This document shows, one piece after another, positions 1-9,616 of a DNA stretch of 64,000 nucleotides. Source of the DNA: Tepidimonas alkaliphilus (GTDB lineage: Bacteria > Pseudomonadota > Gammaproteobacteria > Burkholderiales > Burkholderiaceae_C); the NCBI RefSeq assembly GCF_007556595.1, contig NZ_VJNB01000006.1, positions 1 through 64,000 of the forward strand, given 5' to 3'. The notes under the pieces were generated by a model. That model saw only the letters and a list, made by a program, of their open reading frames with translations. It was not told the origin of the DNA and ran no database searches. Position numbers and translations under genes: made by a program. Within the stretch, counting starts at the first letter, position 1; each line of letters opens with the position of its first letter.

Positions 1-692
1 GCCGAGTCGCGCGTGGCCACCACCCGCCCATCCGCCCCCACCAGACGGCTCAGCCCGCCGTAGCGCGTGTCGCCTTCCGCGCCGCAGGCGTTGGCGTAGG
101 CGATGGCCACGCGCGACTCGGCGGCCAGGCGCGGCAGCGTCAGGCACGGCGCATCGTCGTACGGCAGCATGTTGGCGGTGGGGGCCAGGATCAGCCGCGC
201 GCCTTGCCACGCCAGCGCCCGCACCGCCGCGGGCTGTTCCACATCAAAGCAGATCAGCAGGCCGATGCGCCAGCCGCCCCACTCGAACGGCGCGGCCAGC
301 GCCTCGCCCGCCGTGAAGCGCGCCCGGTCCCCCGCGCCGAACAGGTGCACCTTGCGGTGAACGGCCAGCCGCTGGCCTTCGGGGCCGATGGCCTGCACGG
401 CGTTGTAGGGCTTGGCGCCGTCGGGGTGGCGCTCGGGCCAGCCGTAGGCGATGCCGAGGCCATGGCGCTGCGCGATGGCGGCCACCGCCTGCGCCAGCGG
501 CCCGTCGGCGGGCTCGGCCAGCGCGGCCAGCTGCTCAGGTGCGATCAGGTAGCCCGTGAGCGCCATCTCGGGCGTCACGAGCCACTGCGCGCCCTGCGCC
601 GCCGCGTGCGCGGCCGCCTCCTCCAGCCGGCGCAGCGCCGCGGCCACGTCGCCGGCGGCCGGGTGCGGGGTTTGCCAGAGAGCGATGCGCAC
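1..692 (-). CDS. davA: 5-aminovaleramide amidase (nitrilase family), C-terminus cut off
   Basis: Carbon-nitrogen hydrolase that should cleave 5-aminovaleramide to 5-aminovalerate and ammonia, the second step of the lysine monooxygenase pathway. About 230 residues are visible; the remainder lies left of the window. The nitrilase triad is present: Glu42 in PEMALTGY, Lys114 in HRKVHLFG and Cys148 in LICFD. The GTG start at 692 is chosen because the family begins with an MRIAL-like strand and a GAGGG ribosome binding site lies just upstream. The start lies 10 bases beyond the davB stop, so the two genes are surely cotranscribed. The nitrilase family assignment is direct. The substrate is inferred from the davB neighbour; an indole-3-acetamide hydrolase role is the main alternative, made unlikely by the strong DavB match. 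Confidence 0.85.
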   Translation of the reverse strand, partial: MRIALWQTPHPAAGDVAAALRRLEEAAAHAAAQGAQWLVTPEMALTGYLIAPEQLAALAEPADGPLAQAVAAIAQRHGLGIAYGWPERHPDGAKPYNAVQAIGPEGQRLAVHRKVHLFGAGDRARFTAGEALAAPFEWGGWRIGLLICFDVEQPAAVRALAWQGARLILAPTANMLPYDDAPCLTLPRLAAESRVAIAYANACGAEGDTRYGGLSRLVGADGRVVATRDS

Positions 693-702
693 TGGGCGGC
701 CC

Positions 703-2388
703 TCAATCCGGCAGCGCCACCGGGCCGATGTGCGGATACCAGTCGCCCGGGCCGGGATTGTCCGGGTGGCTTGCGCCGCCCAGGTGGCGCACGATGCCCC
801 AGACGGCGTTCAGCGCCGTCTGCACCGCGCCCTCCACCCACGCAGGGGTGAAGGAAATGTCGTCGCCGGCGAGGAAGATGCCGCGCTCGCGCTCGGGCAG
901 CGCGTCCTGCATGAAGTGGCCATACATGCGGTGGTTGTAGCGGTAGTGGCCCGGCAGCGCGCCCTTGAAGGCGCCGAGGAAGTAAGGGTCGGCCTCCCAC
1001 GAGATGGTGATCGGGTCGCCGATGATGTGGCTGGCGATGTCCACGTCGGGGTAGATCTTGCGCAGCGCCTCCAGCGCCAGCTGCACGCGCTTGGCGCTGT
1101 CGTACGGCAGCATTTTCAGCGCATCGCTCATCCACGCGTAGGACAGGCAGATCACCCCGGGCTGGTCCGGCCCGTTGTCAAACAAATAGGTGCCGCGCGT
1201 GAGGCGGTCGGTCAGCGTCATGCCCATCACCGGCCAGCCGCTCTCGCGCAGGTCGTTCCAGAACGGGCGATCGACCATCACGAAGGTCTTGGACGACTGC
1301 ATGTAGCGCGTGCGGTCCAGCGCCATCCACAACTTCTGCGAGAACAGCGACTCCTCGCACGCGATCTGCGTCGTCAGCAGCCAGCTCTGGCAGGTGACCA
1401 GCACCGCGTCGTAGCGGCGCGTGCCGCCCCAGGCGTCGGTGACTTCCAGCTGACCGTTGCCGGCGCGCTGGATGGCCTTGACGGCCGGCCTGGGCGCGCC
1501 GTGGTGCAGCTTGGCCAGCGTCGTGCCCTGCGGCCAGTGCACCAGGCGCTGGGGCGCGTGATGCCACAGGCCGAGCGGCACCTGCTGCGCACCGCCGACG
1601 ATCAGGTGCTGGTTCTCGTCGCAGCCGGTCAGCACCACGCGAAGGATTTCCAGCATCGAGTTCGGAAAATCCGAATCCCACCCGCCGGTGCCAAAGCCCA
1701 CCTGGCCGAACACCTCGCGGTGGTGGAAGCTCAGGCGCTGGAAGGCGCTCGATTGCGCGACGAAGTCGTAAAACGTGCGGTCGTCCCAGCGCGGCACCAG
1801 CGCGTTCCACAGCGCCTTGACGCGCTCGACGTCGCGCTGGCGCATGGCCGTCTGCAGCTCGGCAAAGCCCGCGCCTTCCTCCAAAGCGTCGTCCCACGCC
1901 TGCGCCACCTCGCGAAACAGCGGCGGCAGATCCTCCAGCGTGCGCGCCCAGTGGGTCTGGCCCTCCAGGTCGATGACGGTGCAGTTGGCCGCCGGCGTCA
2001 GCGGGTTGGGAAACGGGCGGCTGCGCAGGCCCAGCATGCGGACGTAGTGGTAAAAGCCCGTGGACGACAGCGGAAAGCGCATGCCGCCCAGTTCCGCGAT
2101 CGCGCCGCTGCCGCCCTCGAACGGCTGCGAGCGCAGCCGTCCGCCCATGCGCGACGCCTCGTAAACCACAGGCTTCAGGCCCAGCTTCATCAGCTCGTAG
2201 GCGGCAGTGAGGCCCGCCATGCCGGCGCCGACGATGGCCACCTCGGTGCCGAGGCGGCTGGCGGGCAGCGTGCCGAGCCCCGCCGGATGCGCCAGCCACT
2301 CGTCGTAAGCAAACGGAAAGTCGGGGCCGAACATGGTGATCGGCGCATCGGCAGGGCGGCGCGCGGGCGGCTTCAACGTCACGGCCAT
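703..2388 (-). CDS. davB: Lysine 2-monooxygenase (flavin amine oxidase family)
   Basis: FAD enzyme converting L-lysine and O2 to 5-aminovaleramide, CO2 and water, the first step of the aminovalerate route. It has 561 residues, the usual length of Pseudomonas DavB. A Rossmann FAD motif GAGMAG lies at residues 54-59, followed by an ELGGMRFP segment. The C-terminal FAD-binding GIFLAGDD and the segment WVEGAVQTALNAVWG are typical of amine oxidases. The N-terminal segment around GPDFPF and HPAGLG and the internal GQVGFGTGGWDSDFPNSM closely follow DavB as I remember it, so I prefer lysine over tryptophan monooxygenase. The ATG has a GAGGAGA ribosome binding site. It lies between the exporter gene and davA, all in one direction with short gaps, which fits a lysine disposal operon. 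Confidence 0.88.
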   Translation of the reverse strand: MAVTLKPPARRPADAPITMFGPDFPFAYDEWLAHPAGLGTLPASRLGTEVAIVGAGMAGLTAAYELMKLGLKPVVYEASRMGGRLRSQPFEGGSGAIAELGGMRFPLSSTGFYHYVRMLGLRSRPFPNPLTPAANCTVIDLEGQTHWARTLEDLPPLFREVAQAWDDALEEGAGFAELQTAMRQRDVERVKALWNALVPRWDDRTFYDFVAQSSAFQRLSFHHREVFGQVGFGTGGWDSDFPNSMLEILRVVLTGCDENQHLIVGGAQQVPLGLWHHAPQRLVHWPQGTTLAKLHHGAPRPAVKAIQRAGNGQLEVTDAWGGTRRYDAVLVTCQSWLLTTQIACEESLFSQKLWMALDRTRYMQSSKTFVMVDRPFWNDLRESGWPVMGMTLTDRLTRGTYLFDNGPDQPGVICLSYAWMSDALKMLPYDSAKRVQLALEALRKIYPDVDIASHIIGDPITISWEADPYFLGAFKGALPGHYRYNHRMYGHFMQDALPERERGIFLAGDDISFTPAWVEGAVQTALNAVWGIVRHLGGASHPDNPGPGDWYPHIGPVALPD

Positions 2389-2453
2389 CGGTCGGGTCTC
2401 CTCTTTGCGGGTTGGGGAATAAGATGGCAACGCGGCTGGGGGCGCGCTGCGGC

Positions 2454-3128
2454 TTAGCGCAGCAAGCTGGCGACCAGCGCCGCCGCGGTGCCCCACATCA
2501 ACAGCGCCACCAACCCGTCCAGCGCGCGCCAGACGCGCAGCGAGTTGAGCCGCCGCCCCAGCCAGAACGCCGCGCCGCCCAGCAGCACGAACCACAACAC
2601 CGAGCCGGCCGCCGCGCCCAGCCCGAACACCGGCTGCTGCGGCCCCCAAGCCAGCGACGCGGTGCCGATCAGCACCGCCGTGTCCAGCCACGCGTGCGGG
2701 TTGAGCCACGAGAACGCCAGCGCCTGCAGCACGGCCTGGCGGCGCGTCACCGGAGCCGGGGCACCCGGCTGCAAGGAAGGCGCGCCCCCGTCCGCCACCG
2801 GCGCGGCAGCCGGCGGCCGCCAGAAGCGCCGCGCCGCCTGCCAGCCATACACCAGCAGGAACAGCACACCCGCGCCGATCAGCGCGCCGTGCAGCTTGTC
2901 CGACAGCCCGCCAAGCTGGGCGAGCCCCGCCACGCCCAGCGTGATCAGCACGATGTCCGCCAGCGCGCAGGTCAGCACCGTCAGCCACAGGTGCTGGCGC
3001 TGCAGGCCGGTGCGGATGACGTGCGCGTTCTGCGGGCCAATGGCCATGATGAGCGACAGGCTCATCACCAGACCGGCGGTGAAGCCCGGGGCGGCCAGCC
3101 CCGGCAGGGTGGCAGTGAAGGTGGTCAT
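2454..3128 (-). CDS. LysE/ArgO-type basic amino acid exporter
   Basis: Inner-membrane exporter of the LysE superfamily, expected to export lysine and/or arginine. The 224-residue product is mostly hydrophobic with about six membrane segments. The family signature SLIMAIGPQNAHVIRTGL lies near residues 24-41 and the second-half motif FSWLNPHAWLDT near 137-148. A Pro/Ala-rich loop around residues 97-120 separates the two halves. It is divergent from an ArgP-type regulator, the classic arrangement for argO/lysE control. It is followed after 65 bases by davB in the same direction, so export and oxidation of lysine probably share a transcript. Whether it prefers lysine or arginine cannot be read from sequence. 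Confidence 0.88.
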   Translation of the reverse strand: MTTFTATLPGLAAPGFTAGLVMSLSLIMAIGPQNAHVIRTGLQRQHLWLTVLTCALADIVLITLGVAGLAQLGGLSDKLHGALIGAGVLFLLVYGWQAARRFWRPPAAAPVADGGAPSLQPGAPAPVTRRQAVLQALAFSWLNPHAWLDTAVLIGTASLAWGPQQPVFGLGAAAGSVLWFVLLGGAAFWLGRRLNSLRVWRALDGLVALLMWGTAAALVASLLR

Positions 3129-3281
3129 CGTGTGTGCTCCCGAGGGTCGTCGTCGATGTGCGTCGTGGCGGGCCGGCGCCGCGCGGCCTGCCTGGCTTGC
3201 GCGCAGTGTCGCCGCAGCCGCCCATGGTTTAAATGGTTTTGACGATAACTCGAGCGCATCAAGTTTGGCTAAACTGGTGCC
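3129..3281. promoter_or_regulatory. Divergent promoter region between exporter and argP
   Basis: This 153-base gap separates the divergent exporter and regulator genes. The half next to argP (about 3228-3275) is clearly AT-richer than its surroundings and contains a TTTGACG element at 3237-3243. It probably holds both promoters and the ArgP operator. I could not assign a convincing -10 or the exact operator. Confidence 0.5.
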
Positions 3282-4217
3282 ATGCTGGACGCCCGTCAGC
3301 TCGAAGCCCTGGCCGCCGTGGTCGAGCACGGCAGCTTCACCGCCGCCGCGCAGGCGCTGGCGCTGACGGTGGCCGCGGTGTCGCTGCGCGTCAAGGCGCT
3401 GGAGGCGCAGCTCGGCCAGCGGCTGGTGGTGCGCGGCAAGACGGTGCGCGCCACGCCGGCCGGGCAGGCGCTGCTGGCGCACGTCAAGCAGGTGCAGCTG
3501 ATGGAGGCCGACCTGCTGGAGCGGCTGGCCGGCGGCGCCGGGCAGCGCTGGCAGAGCGTGCCGGTGGCGATCAACGCCGACTCCGCGGCGGCGTGGTTTC
3601 TGCCCGGGGTGGCGCCGCTGCTGGCGCGCCAGCGGCTGCTGCTGGACCTGACCATCGACGACCAGGACCACACGCACGAGCTGCTCAAGAACGGCAGCGT
3701 GATCGGCTGCGTGACCACGCGCGCCGACGCCATGCGCGGCTGCGTGGCCGAGCCGCTGGGCGTGATGCGCTACCGCTGCGTGGCCACGCCGGCGTTGGCG
3801 GCGCGCGCGCGCACGCCGCAGGGGCGCGTGACGCCGCACCGGCTGCTGGCGCTGCCGGCGGTGATCTTCAACCGCAAGGACGCGCTGCAGGACGTCTGGC
3901 TGGCGCAGCACTTCGGGCTGCGCGGCGCGCGCTACCCGCGCCACTTCATGCCGGCGGTGGACGCCTTCGAGCGCGCCATCGAGCTGGGGCTGGGCTGGGG
4001 CATGGTGCCGGACATGCACCTGCAGGCGCGCGCCGACCGACCCGAGCTGACCGAGGTGCTGCCCGGCGCGGTGGTGGACGTGGCTCTCTACTGGCAGCAC
4101 TGGGAGCGCGAGCCGCCCACCGCGCAGCGGCTGACGCGCGCGATTCGAGATGCGGCGCGCGCGGCGCTGCGCCCCATCCCAACGGAGCCCCCCGCTGCGC
4201 GCCCTTCTTCTGTTTGA
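3282..4217 (+). CDS. argP: LysR-family regulator, ArgP/LysG type
   Basis: LysR-type transcription factor of the ArgP (IciA)/LysG branch, which senses lysine and arginine and activates argO/lysE exporters. It has 311 residues. The N-terminal winged helix-turn-helix (about 1-60) starts MLDARQLEALAAVVEHGSF and contains the recognition region AAVSLRVKALEAQLG. The rest is the effector-binding domain. The family match is strengthened by its divergent position against a LysE exporter. Because davB and davA follow the exporter on the same strand, it may also control lysine oxidation. The start gives the standard family N-terminus. Confidence 0.88.
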   Translation: MLDARQLEALAAVVEHGSFTAAAQALALTVAAVSLRVKALEAQLGQRLVVRGKTVRATPAGQALLAHVKQVQLMEADLLERLAGGAGQRWQSVPVAINADSAAAWFLPGVAPLLARQRLLLDLTIDDQDHTHELLKNGSVIGCVTTRADAMRGCVAEPLGVMRYRCVATPALAARARTPQGRVTPHRLLALPAVIFNRKDALQDVWLAQHFGLRGARYPRHFMPAVDAFERAIELGLGWGMVPDMHLQARADRPELTEVLPGAVVDVALYWQHWEREPPTAQRLTRAIRDAARAALRPIPTEPPAARPSSV

Positions 4218-4383
4218 ACGCTGCCCCTCCGCGCAGATCGCGCCCGCCGCGCTGGCCCAACAAGCGGTGCGGGCATTGCGCTCACCGCGCTGCTCGCTTG
4301 ATGCAGCGCCTTCACAATCAGCCTCGGGCGCAGCGCCAGCCTTTATTGGCAGCCCTCGTCGATTCCATGGTTCAAACAAGGCG

Positions 4384-4770
4384 ATGAACACCCCAGCTTC
4401 TGCGCGCAACGTTCTGGGCGGCCCGCTGCGGGCCTGCTCGTACGATCCGCTGACCGGCTTTTACCGAGACGGCTGCTGCCACACCGGGCCGCACGACGTC
4501 GGTCGGCACGTTATTTGCGCCAAGGTGACGGCGGAGTTTCTGGCGTTTTCGCGGCAGCGCGGCAACGACCTCGTCACGCCGCGGCCCGAGTGGCGCTTCG
4601 CGGGCCTGAAGCCCGGCGACCGCTGGTGCCTGTGCGCGCTGCGTTGGAAGGAGGCGCTGGAGGCCGGCGTGGCCCCGCCGGTGATCCTGGAGGCCACGCA
4701 CGAGGCGGCGCTGCAGGTGGTGAACCTGGCCGACCTGCAGGCGCACGCCTGGCACCCCGCCGGCACGTGA
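4384..4770 (+). CDS. DUF2237 family protein of unknown function
   Basis: A 128-residue soluble protein of the DUF2237 family. The recognised signature is the N-terminal block LGGPLRACSYDPLTGFYRDG followed by a Cys pair and TGPHDVGRH, then FLAFSRQRGNDL and GDRWCLCALRW. It has five conserved-looking cysteines, which could bind metal or form disulfides, but no reaction is known to me. The start at 4384 is chosen because the conserved region begins soon after; a longer reading from 4150 would overlap argP. It precedes the ureohydrolase gene by 45 bases and could share its transcript. Confidence 0.8.
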   Translation: MNTPASARNVLGGPLRACSYDPLTGFYRDGCCHTGPHDVGRHVICAKVTAEFLAFSRQRGNDLVTPRPEWRFAGLKPGDRWCLCALRWKEALEAGVAPPVILEATHEAALQVVNLADLQAHAWHPAGT

Positions 4771-4815
4771 CGGTGGCCCCATCGGCGCGCCGGGCGGCGC
4801 GGTAGCATCGCGCCG

Positions 4816-5811
4816 ATGGACACCCGCCCCACCCCGCCCGAGGCGCCGCCGGCCGGCGACGGCGCCATCCGCCGCCCGGGCCTGCTCGGCTCCTGGCCGG
4901 AGATGACCTACGCCGGCGTGCTCAGCTTCATGCGCCGCACCTACACGAGGACGCTGGAGGGCGCCGACGTCGTCGTCAGCGGCATCCCGCTCGATCTGGC
5001 CACCACCTACCGGCCCGGGGCGCGGCTCGGGCCGGCGGCGATCCGCGCCGCCAGCGTGCAGCTCGCGGAGCTCAAGCCCTTCCCGTGGGGGTTCGATCCG
5101 TTCGAGACGCTGGCGGTGATCGACGCCGGCGACTGCTGGCTGGACGCGCACCAGCCGCACACCGTCCCCGGCGCGATCCGCGACCACGCGCGGCGCATCC
5201 TGGCCAGCGGCGCGCGCATGCTGACCCTCGGCGGCGACCATTACGTCACCTACCCGCTGCTGCAGGCGCACGCCGAGCGCTTCGGCGCGCCGCTGGCGCT
5301 CATCCACTTCGACGCCCACTGCGACACCTGGCCGGACGACGCGCCGGACTCGCTCAACCACGGCACGATGTTCTACAAGGCCGTGCGCGAGGGGTTGATC
5401 GACCCGGCGCACTCGGTGCAGGTCGGCATCCGCACCTGGAACGACGACTTCATGGGCTTCAACGTCCTGGATGCGCCGACGGTGCACGCGCGCGGCGCCG
5501 ACTGGGCGCTGCAGCAGATTCTGGCGATCGTGGGGCCGCGGCCGGCCTACGTGACGTTCGACATCGACTGCCTGGACCCGGCCTTCGCGCCCGGCACCGG
5601 CACCCCGGTGGCCGGGGGCCTGACCAGCGCGCAGGCGCTGCAGATCGTGCGGGGACTCGTGCCGCTGAACCTCGTCGGCATGGACGTGGTGGAGGTCAGC
5701 CCCCCATACGATCACGCCGACATCACGGCGCTGGCCGCCGCGCACGTGGCCTGCGACCTGCTGTGCGTGCTGGCCGCGCAGCGGCGCGCTGCCGCTGGCG
5801 CTGCGCCTTAA
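4816..5811 (+). CDS. speB: Agmatinase-family ureohydrolase
   Basis: Binuclear manganese ureohydrolase, expected to split agmatine (or a related guanidino compound) into an amine such as putrescine plus urea. It has 331 residues. Metal ligands are visible in GGDHYVTYP (His142), FDAHCDTW (Asp166, His168, Asp170) and [17 protein letters not shown] (the DxD pair). The residues around 60-72 with ARLGPAAIR are typical of agmatinases. The N-terminus has about 45 residues before the core. The paralogues guanidinobutyrase and guanidinopropionase share these motifs, so the substrate is uncertain. The polyamine genes at 48-61 kb make agmatine plausible. Confidence 0.8.
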   Translation: MDTRPTPPEAPPAGDGAIRRPGLLGSWPEMTYAGVLSFMRRTYTRTLEGADVVVSGIPLDLATTYRPGARLGPAAIRAASVQLAELKPFPWGFDPFETLAVIDAGDCWLDAHQPHTVPGAIRDHARRILASGARMLTLGGDHYVTYPLLQAHAERFGAPLALIHFDAHCDTWPDDAPDSLNHGTMFYKAVREGLIDPAHSVQVGIRTWNDDFMGFNVLDAPTVHARGADWALQQILAIVGPRPAYVTFDIDCLDPAFAPGTGTPVAGGLTSAQALQIVRGLVPLNLVGMDVVEVSPPYDHADITALAAAHVACDLLCVLAAQRRAAAGAAP

Positions 5812-5852
5812 AAAAAGTGGGCATCGGCAGGGCCAGCCTACAATCCCGCCCC

Positions 5853-7526
5853 ATGCTGCAAGTCCATCGTGAACTGCGGGCGGCGCTGGCCGCCACGTTG
5901 GAGGCCCTGCACGCCGGCGCGGGCGAGCGCGCCGCCTTCGAAAAACCCAAGGTCGCCGCGCACGGCGACCTGGCCATCACCGCCGCGCTGCAGCTGGCCA
6001 AGCCGCTGGCCACCAACCCGCGCGCGCTGGCGCAGACGCTGGTGGAGCGGCTGCAGGCCACCGAGGCGTTCGCGCGCTGGGTGGCGGCGCTGGAAATCGC
6101 CGGTCCGGGCTTCATCAACCTGCGCTTGAAGCCCGCCGCCAAGCAGCAGACGGTGCGCGAGATCCTGACCGAGGGCGAGCGCTGGGGCCGCAAGCCCCCC
6201 ACCGGCCAGCGCGTCATCGTCGAGTTCGTCTCCGCCAATCCGACCGGCCCGCTGCACGTCGGCCACGGGCGGCAGGCGGCGCTGGGGGATGCCATCTGCA
6301 ACCTGCTGGCAACGCAGGGCTGGCAGGTGCACCGCGAGTTCTACTACAACGACGCCGGCGCGCAAATCGAGAACCTGACGCGCTCGGTGCAGGCGCGCGC
6401 GCGCGGCCTGAAGCCCGGCGACCCCGGCTGGCCAGCTGACGCCTACAACGGCGACTACATTCAGGACATCGCCGACGACTTCCTGGCGCGCAAGACCGTG
6501 CAGGCCGCCGACCGCGCCGTCACCGCCAGCGGCGACGTCGAGGACTGGGACGGCATCCGCGACTTCGCCGTGGCCTACCTGCGGCGCGAGCAAGACCTCG
6601 ACCTGCAAGCCTTTGGCGTGCGGTTCGATGCGTTTTACCTTGAGTCAAGCCTCTACCAAACGGGGCGCGTGGAACAGACGGTGCGCCGCCTGATCGAGGC
6701 CGGCCACACCTACGAGGCCGACGGCGCGCTGTGGCTGCGCACCACGAAGTGGGGCGACGACAAGGATCGGGTGATGCGCAAGTCCGACGGCAGCTACACC
6801 TACTTCGTGCCGGACGTGGCCTACCACGTGACGAAGTGGGAGCGCGGCTTCACGAAGGCGATCAACATCCAGGGCACCGACCACCACGGCACGATCGCGC
6901 GCGTGCGCGCCGGGCTGCAGGCGCTGGGCATTGGCATTCCGCCGGGCTACCCCGAGTATGTCTTGCACACCATGGTGCGCGTGGTGCGCGGCGGGCAGGA
7001 GGTCAAGATCAGCAAGCGCGCCGGCAGCTACGTCACGCTGCGCGACCTGATTGAGTGGACCAGCAGGGACGCGGTGCGCTTCTTTTTGCTCAGCCGCAAG
7101 CCCGACACCGAATACACCTTCGACGTCGATCTGGCGATCCAGCAAAACAACGACAACCCCGTGTATTACGTGCAGTATGCGCATGCGCGCATCCGCTCGG
7201 TGCTGGCGCAGTGGGGCGGCGAGGAGGCGGCGCTGGCGCAGGCCGACCTCGCCCCGCTGGACAGCGAAGCGGCCCAGACATTGATGCTGGAGCTGGCGCG
7301 CTGGCCGCAGGTGATGGAGGCTGCCGCCGCCGACTTCGCGCCGCACGACGTGGCGTTTTACCTGCGCGAGCTTGCCGCTGCCTACCACCGCTATTACGAC
7401 GCCGAGCGCATTCTTGTGGATGACGAACGGGCGCGCCTGGCGCGATTGGCGCTGGTGGCCGCCACTGCGCGCGTCTTGCGCAGCGGTCTGGCGCTGCTGG
7501 GCGTCAGCGCCCCGGATAAGATGTGA
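5853..7526 (+). CDS. argS: Arginyl-tRNA synthetase
   Basis: Class I synthetase that charges tRNA-Arg. It has 557 residues, normal for the family. The N-terminal additional domain covers about 1-110. The HIGH-type motif is HVGH at 135-138, preceded by [12 protein letters not shown]. The KMSKS-equivalent is VKISKRAG, and the C-terminal anticodon-binding DALR-type domain includes [14 protein letters not shown]. The ATG at 5853 gives the expected N-terminus. It begins a plus-strand run with the SPOR and dsbA genes. Confidence 0.97.
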   Translation: MLQVHRELRAALAATLEALHAGAGERAAFEKPKVAAHGDLAITAALQLAKPLATNPRALAQTLVERLQATEAFARWVAALEIAGPGFINLRLKPAAKQQTVREILTEGERWGRKPPTGQRVIVEFVSANPTGPLHVGHGRQAALGDAICNLLATQGWQVHREFYYNDAGAQIENLTRSVQARARGLKPGDPGWPADAYNGDYIQDIADDFLARKTVQAADRAVTASGDVEDWDGIRDFAVAYLRREQDLDLQAFGVRFDAFYLESSLYQTGRVEQTVRRLIEAGHTYEADGALWLRTTKWGDDKDRVMRKSDGSYTYFVPDVAYHVTKWERGFTKAINIQGTDHHGTIARVRAGLQALGIGIPPGYPEYVLHTMVRVVRGGQEVKISKRAGSYVTLRDLIEWTSRDAVRFFLLSRKPDTEYTFDVDLAIQQNNDNPVYYVQYAHARIRSVLAQWGGEEAALAQADLAPLDSEAAQTLMLELARWPQVMEAAAADFAPHDVAFYLRELAAAYHRYYDAERILVDDERARLARLALVAATARVLRSGLALLGVSAPDKM

Positions 7527-7549
7527 CCAGCCTGTAAGGATGGCACGCC

Positions 7550-8221
7550 ATGCCCATCGCCGCTTTCCGCCTTGACCATGCCCCCAGCCGTGCGCGCGGC
7601 GGCACGCTGCTCGGGTTTTTCATCGGCTTGTTGGTCGGCGTCGGGGCGGCGCTGGCGGTGGCGGTGTATGTGACGAAGGTGCCGATTCCTCTGGTGGATC
7701 GCGGCGTGCAGCGCAAGCCGATCCAGCCCGACACCGAGGCCGAGCGGCTGCGCGGCTGGAACCCCAACGCGGGGCTGAGCAGCGCCAAGCCGACCGGCGG
7801 CAGCGAAGCGATGTCTGGCGGCGGCGCCGATCAACCCTCGGCGGCCAGCCCCGCGGAGCCGCTGTCCAGCGGCGGCGCGCCCGCGCCCAGCCCTGAAGCC
7901 AGCCGCGATCCGATCGCTGAGCTGATCCGGCAACGCACCGCCGCCGCGACGTCGCCGGGCGAGTCCGTCTCCACCGCTGCCGATCCCTTCATTTATTACG
8001 TGCAAGCCGGAGCGTTTCGCAACCCCGAAGAAGCCGAAGCCCAGCGCGCGCGCTTGGCGCTGCAGGGTTTTGACGCCAAAGTCAGCGAGCGCGAACAGGG
8101 CGGCCAGCGCGTCTGGCGCGTGCGCCTGGGGCCGTTCAACAGCAAAGTCGAGGCGGAGGTGATGCAGGAGCGCTTGCGCGGCAAGCAGTTCGACACCGCC
8201 CTGGTGCGCGTGCAGCGCTAG
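7550..8221 (+). CDS. SPOR-domain membrane protein
   Basis: Probable inner-membrane protein whose periplasmic part binds denuded septal peptidoglycan through a C-terminal SPOR domain. It has 223 residues. A short cytoplasmic tail is followed by a single membrane segment around residues 19-42 (GFFIGLLVGVGAALAVAVYV). Then comes a low-complexity Ser/Ala/Pro linker and a SPOR domain from about 146 (FIYYVQAGAFRNPEEAEAQ) to the end. The layout is that of FtsN-like proteins, but it is not clear that this is the essential FtsN. It starts 23 bases after argS and is followed by dsbA. Confidence 0.88.
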   Translation: MPIAAFRLDHAPSRARGGTLLGFFIGLLVGVGAALAVAVYVTKVPIPLVDRGVQRKPIQPDTEAERLRGWNPNAGLSSAKPTGGSEAMSGGGADQPSAASPAEPLSSGGAPAPSPEASRDPIAELIRQRTAAATSPGESVSTAADPFIYYVQAGAFRNPEEAEAQRARLALQGFDAKVSEREQGGQRVWRVRLGPFNSKVEAEVMQERLRGKQFDTALVRVQR

Positions 8222-8298
8222 GCCCGGCGGCGGAACCCTCCTTGGGAGATCCCGTTCCAAAGAGAGCCGAGTTCAATCGCTGCAACCGATCGATCACC

Positions 8299-8928
8299 AT
8301 GCAACGACGCGAATTTCACCACCTGCTGTTGACCAGCGCCGCGCTGGGCTTGGCGCCGCTGAGCCTGCACGCGCAGTTGGCGCTACGCGAAGGCGCCGAT
8401 TACCGACGTCTGAGCAAGCCCGCCCCGGTGGACACCGGGCCCGGGCAGATCGAAGTGCTGGAGTTTTTCTCTTACAGTTGCATCCACTGCTACCGCTTTG
8501 AGCCGCTGATGACGGCCTGGATGCGCAAGCAGCCCAAGGAAATCGTGGTGCGGCGCATCCCGGTAGGGTTTAGCCCGGCGTTTGAGCCGCTGCAGCGCCT
8601 GTATTACACCCTCGAAGCCATGGGACGCCTGGCGGATCTGCACGAACGCGCCTTCAAAGCCATGCACGAGGAGCGCGAGCGCTTCAACGGGCTGGAGGCA
8701 GCCGCAGCCTGGGCCGCCAAGCAGGGGGTCGATCGCGCCGCGTTCACGCAAACCTGGCAGTCATTTGGCGTCAGCGGCAAGGTCAAGCGAGCCATTCAGC
8801 TGCAAGACGCTTACGAAGTGGATGCCACGCCGTCGCTGGGCATTGCGGGGCGTTTTCTGGTGCCCGGCCAGGCCGAGCGCACGCTGGTGGTGGCCGACGC
8901 CCTGATCGCGCGCGTGCGGCAAGCCTAG
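8299..8928 (+). CDS. dsbA: Periplasmic thiol:disulfide interchange protein DsbA
   Basis: Thioredoxin-fold oxidant that forms disulfides in exported proteins. It has 209 residues. The export signal MQRREFHHLLLTSAALGLAP has paired arginines and could be Tat- or Sec-type; cleavage is probably after LHA near residue 25. The active site is Cys61-Ile-His-Cys64, and the cis-proline loop is VDATPS. The ATG at 8299 is used because the signal peptide begins there, although the frame is open upstream to 8242. It lies between the SPOR gene and lptA. Confidence 0.93.
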   Translation: MQRREFHHLLLTSAALGLAPLSLHAQLALREGADYRRLSKPAPVDTGPGQIEVLEFFSYSCIHCYRFEPLMTAWMRKQPKEIVVRRIPVGFSPAFEPLQRLYYTLEAMGRLADLHERAFKAMHEERERFNGLEAAAAWAAKQGVDRAAFTQTWQSFGVSGKVKRAIQLQDAYEVDATPSLGIAGRFLVPGQAERTLVVADALIARVRQA

Positions 8929-9004
8929 AGCGCGCGCAATCGCCCGCCGCGCGCTTGCCGGCGTGGCACAATCGGTCGCCTGTCGATCGATTGGAGCAAA
9001 AACC

Positions 9005-9616
9005 GTGCCCGCCTTGCCTTTCCCCCGCCACTGGCTTGTGCTGCTGGCCCTCGGCGCGGCGCTGGTCGCCCGTGCTGAACAAGCCGATCGGCAAGCGCCG
9101 ATGCACGTCGAGGCCGACGCGCTGCGCTACGACGAGGCGCGCCGCATCAGCCTGTTCACCGGCAACGTGCAGATCAGCAAAGGCACGATCCGCATCCGCG
9201 CCCAGCAGGTGGAGGTGCGTCAGGACGAGCAGGGCCACCAGTTCGGCGTGGCCGTCGGCGCGCCGGGCCAGCGCGCGTTTTATCGACAGAAGCGCGACGG
9301 CGTCGATGAATGGATCGAGGGCGAGGCGCAGCGCATCGAATACGACGGCCAAGCCGACCGCGTCACCCTGAGAGGCGACGCCGAGCTGCGCCGCCTGCGC
9401 GGCACGGTGCTGGCTGACCGCAGCGCCGGCGCCGTCATCGTCTACGACAACCGCGCGCAAACGTTGAGCGTCGATGGCGCGCCGGGCGGGGCCTCCGGCG
9501 GGCGGGTGCGCGCGACGCTGACCCCGCGCGCCGCCGACCCCACCGCGCAGCAGCCGACGCCGGACGTGCCGCCGCCGGCCCTGCAGCCCAGCCTGCGCCC
9601 GGAGCGCCGCCCGTGA
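9005..9616 (+). CDS. lptA: LPS transport periplasmic protein LptA
   Basis: Periplasmic bridge protein that carries lipopolysaccharide from LptC to LptD. It has about 203 residues with a signal peptide ([16 protein letters not shown]) and the OstA/LptA core from about 30, including [16 protein letters not shown] and [13 protein letters not shown] Pro-rich tail follows from about residue 165. The GTG at 9005 is chosen because a GGAG ribosome binding site lies nine bases upstream and the signal peptide starts here. It overlaps lptB by four bases (GTGA). The usual upstream lptC is absent; dsbA lies there instead. Confidence 0.9.
   Translation: MPALPFPRHWLVLLALGAALVARAEQADRQAPMHVEADALRYDEARRISLFTGNVQISKGTIRIRAQQVEVRQDEQGHQFGVAVGAPGQRAFYRQKRDGVDEWIEGEAQRIEYDGQADRVTLRGDAELRRLRGTVLADRSAGAVIVYDNRAQTLSVDGAPGGASGGRVRATLTPRAADPTAQQPTPDVPPPALQPSLRPERRP

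Noticed and set aside
703-2388. Tryptophan 2-monooxygenase for auxin synthesis
   Set aside because: The flavin oxidase plus amidase pair could suggest the indole-acetamide route, but the N-terminal and internal blocks follow lysine monooxygenase and the neighbours are lysine-related.
2454-4409. Extended minus-strand frame upstream of the exporter start
   Set aside because: The region over argP is antisense to a clear LysR gene; the exporter begins at 3128 with a normal family N-terminus.
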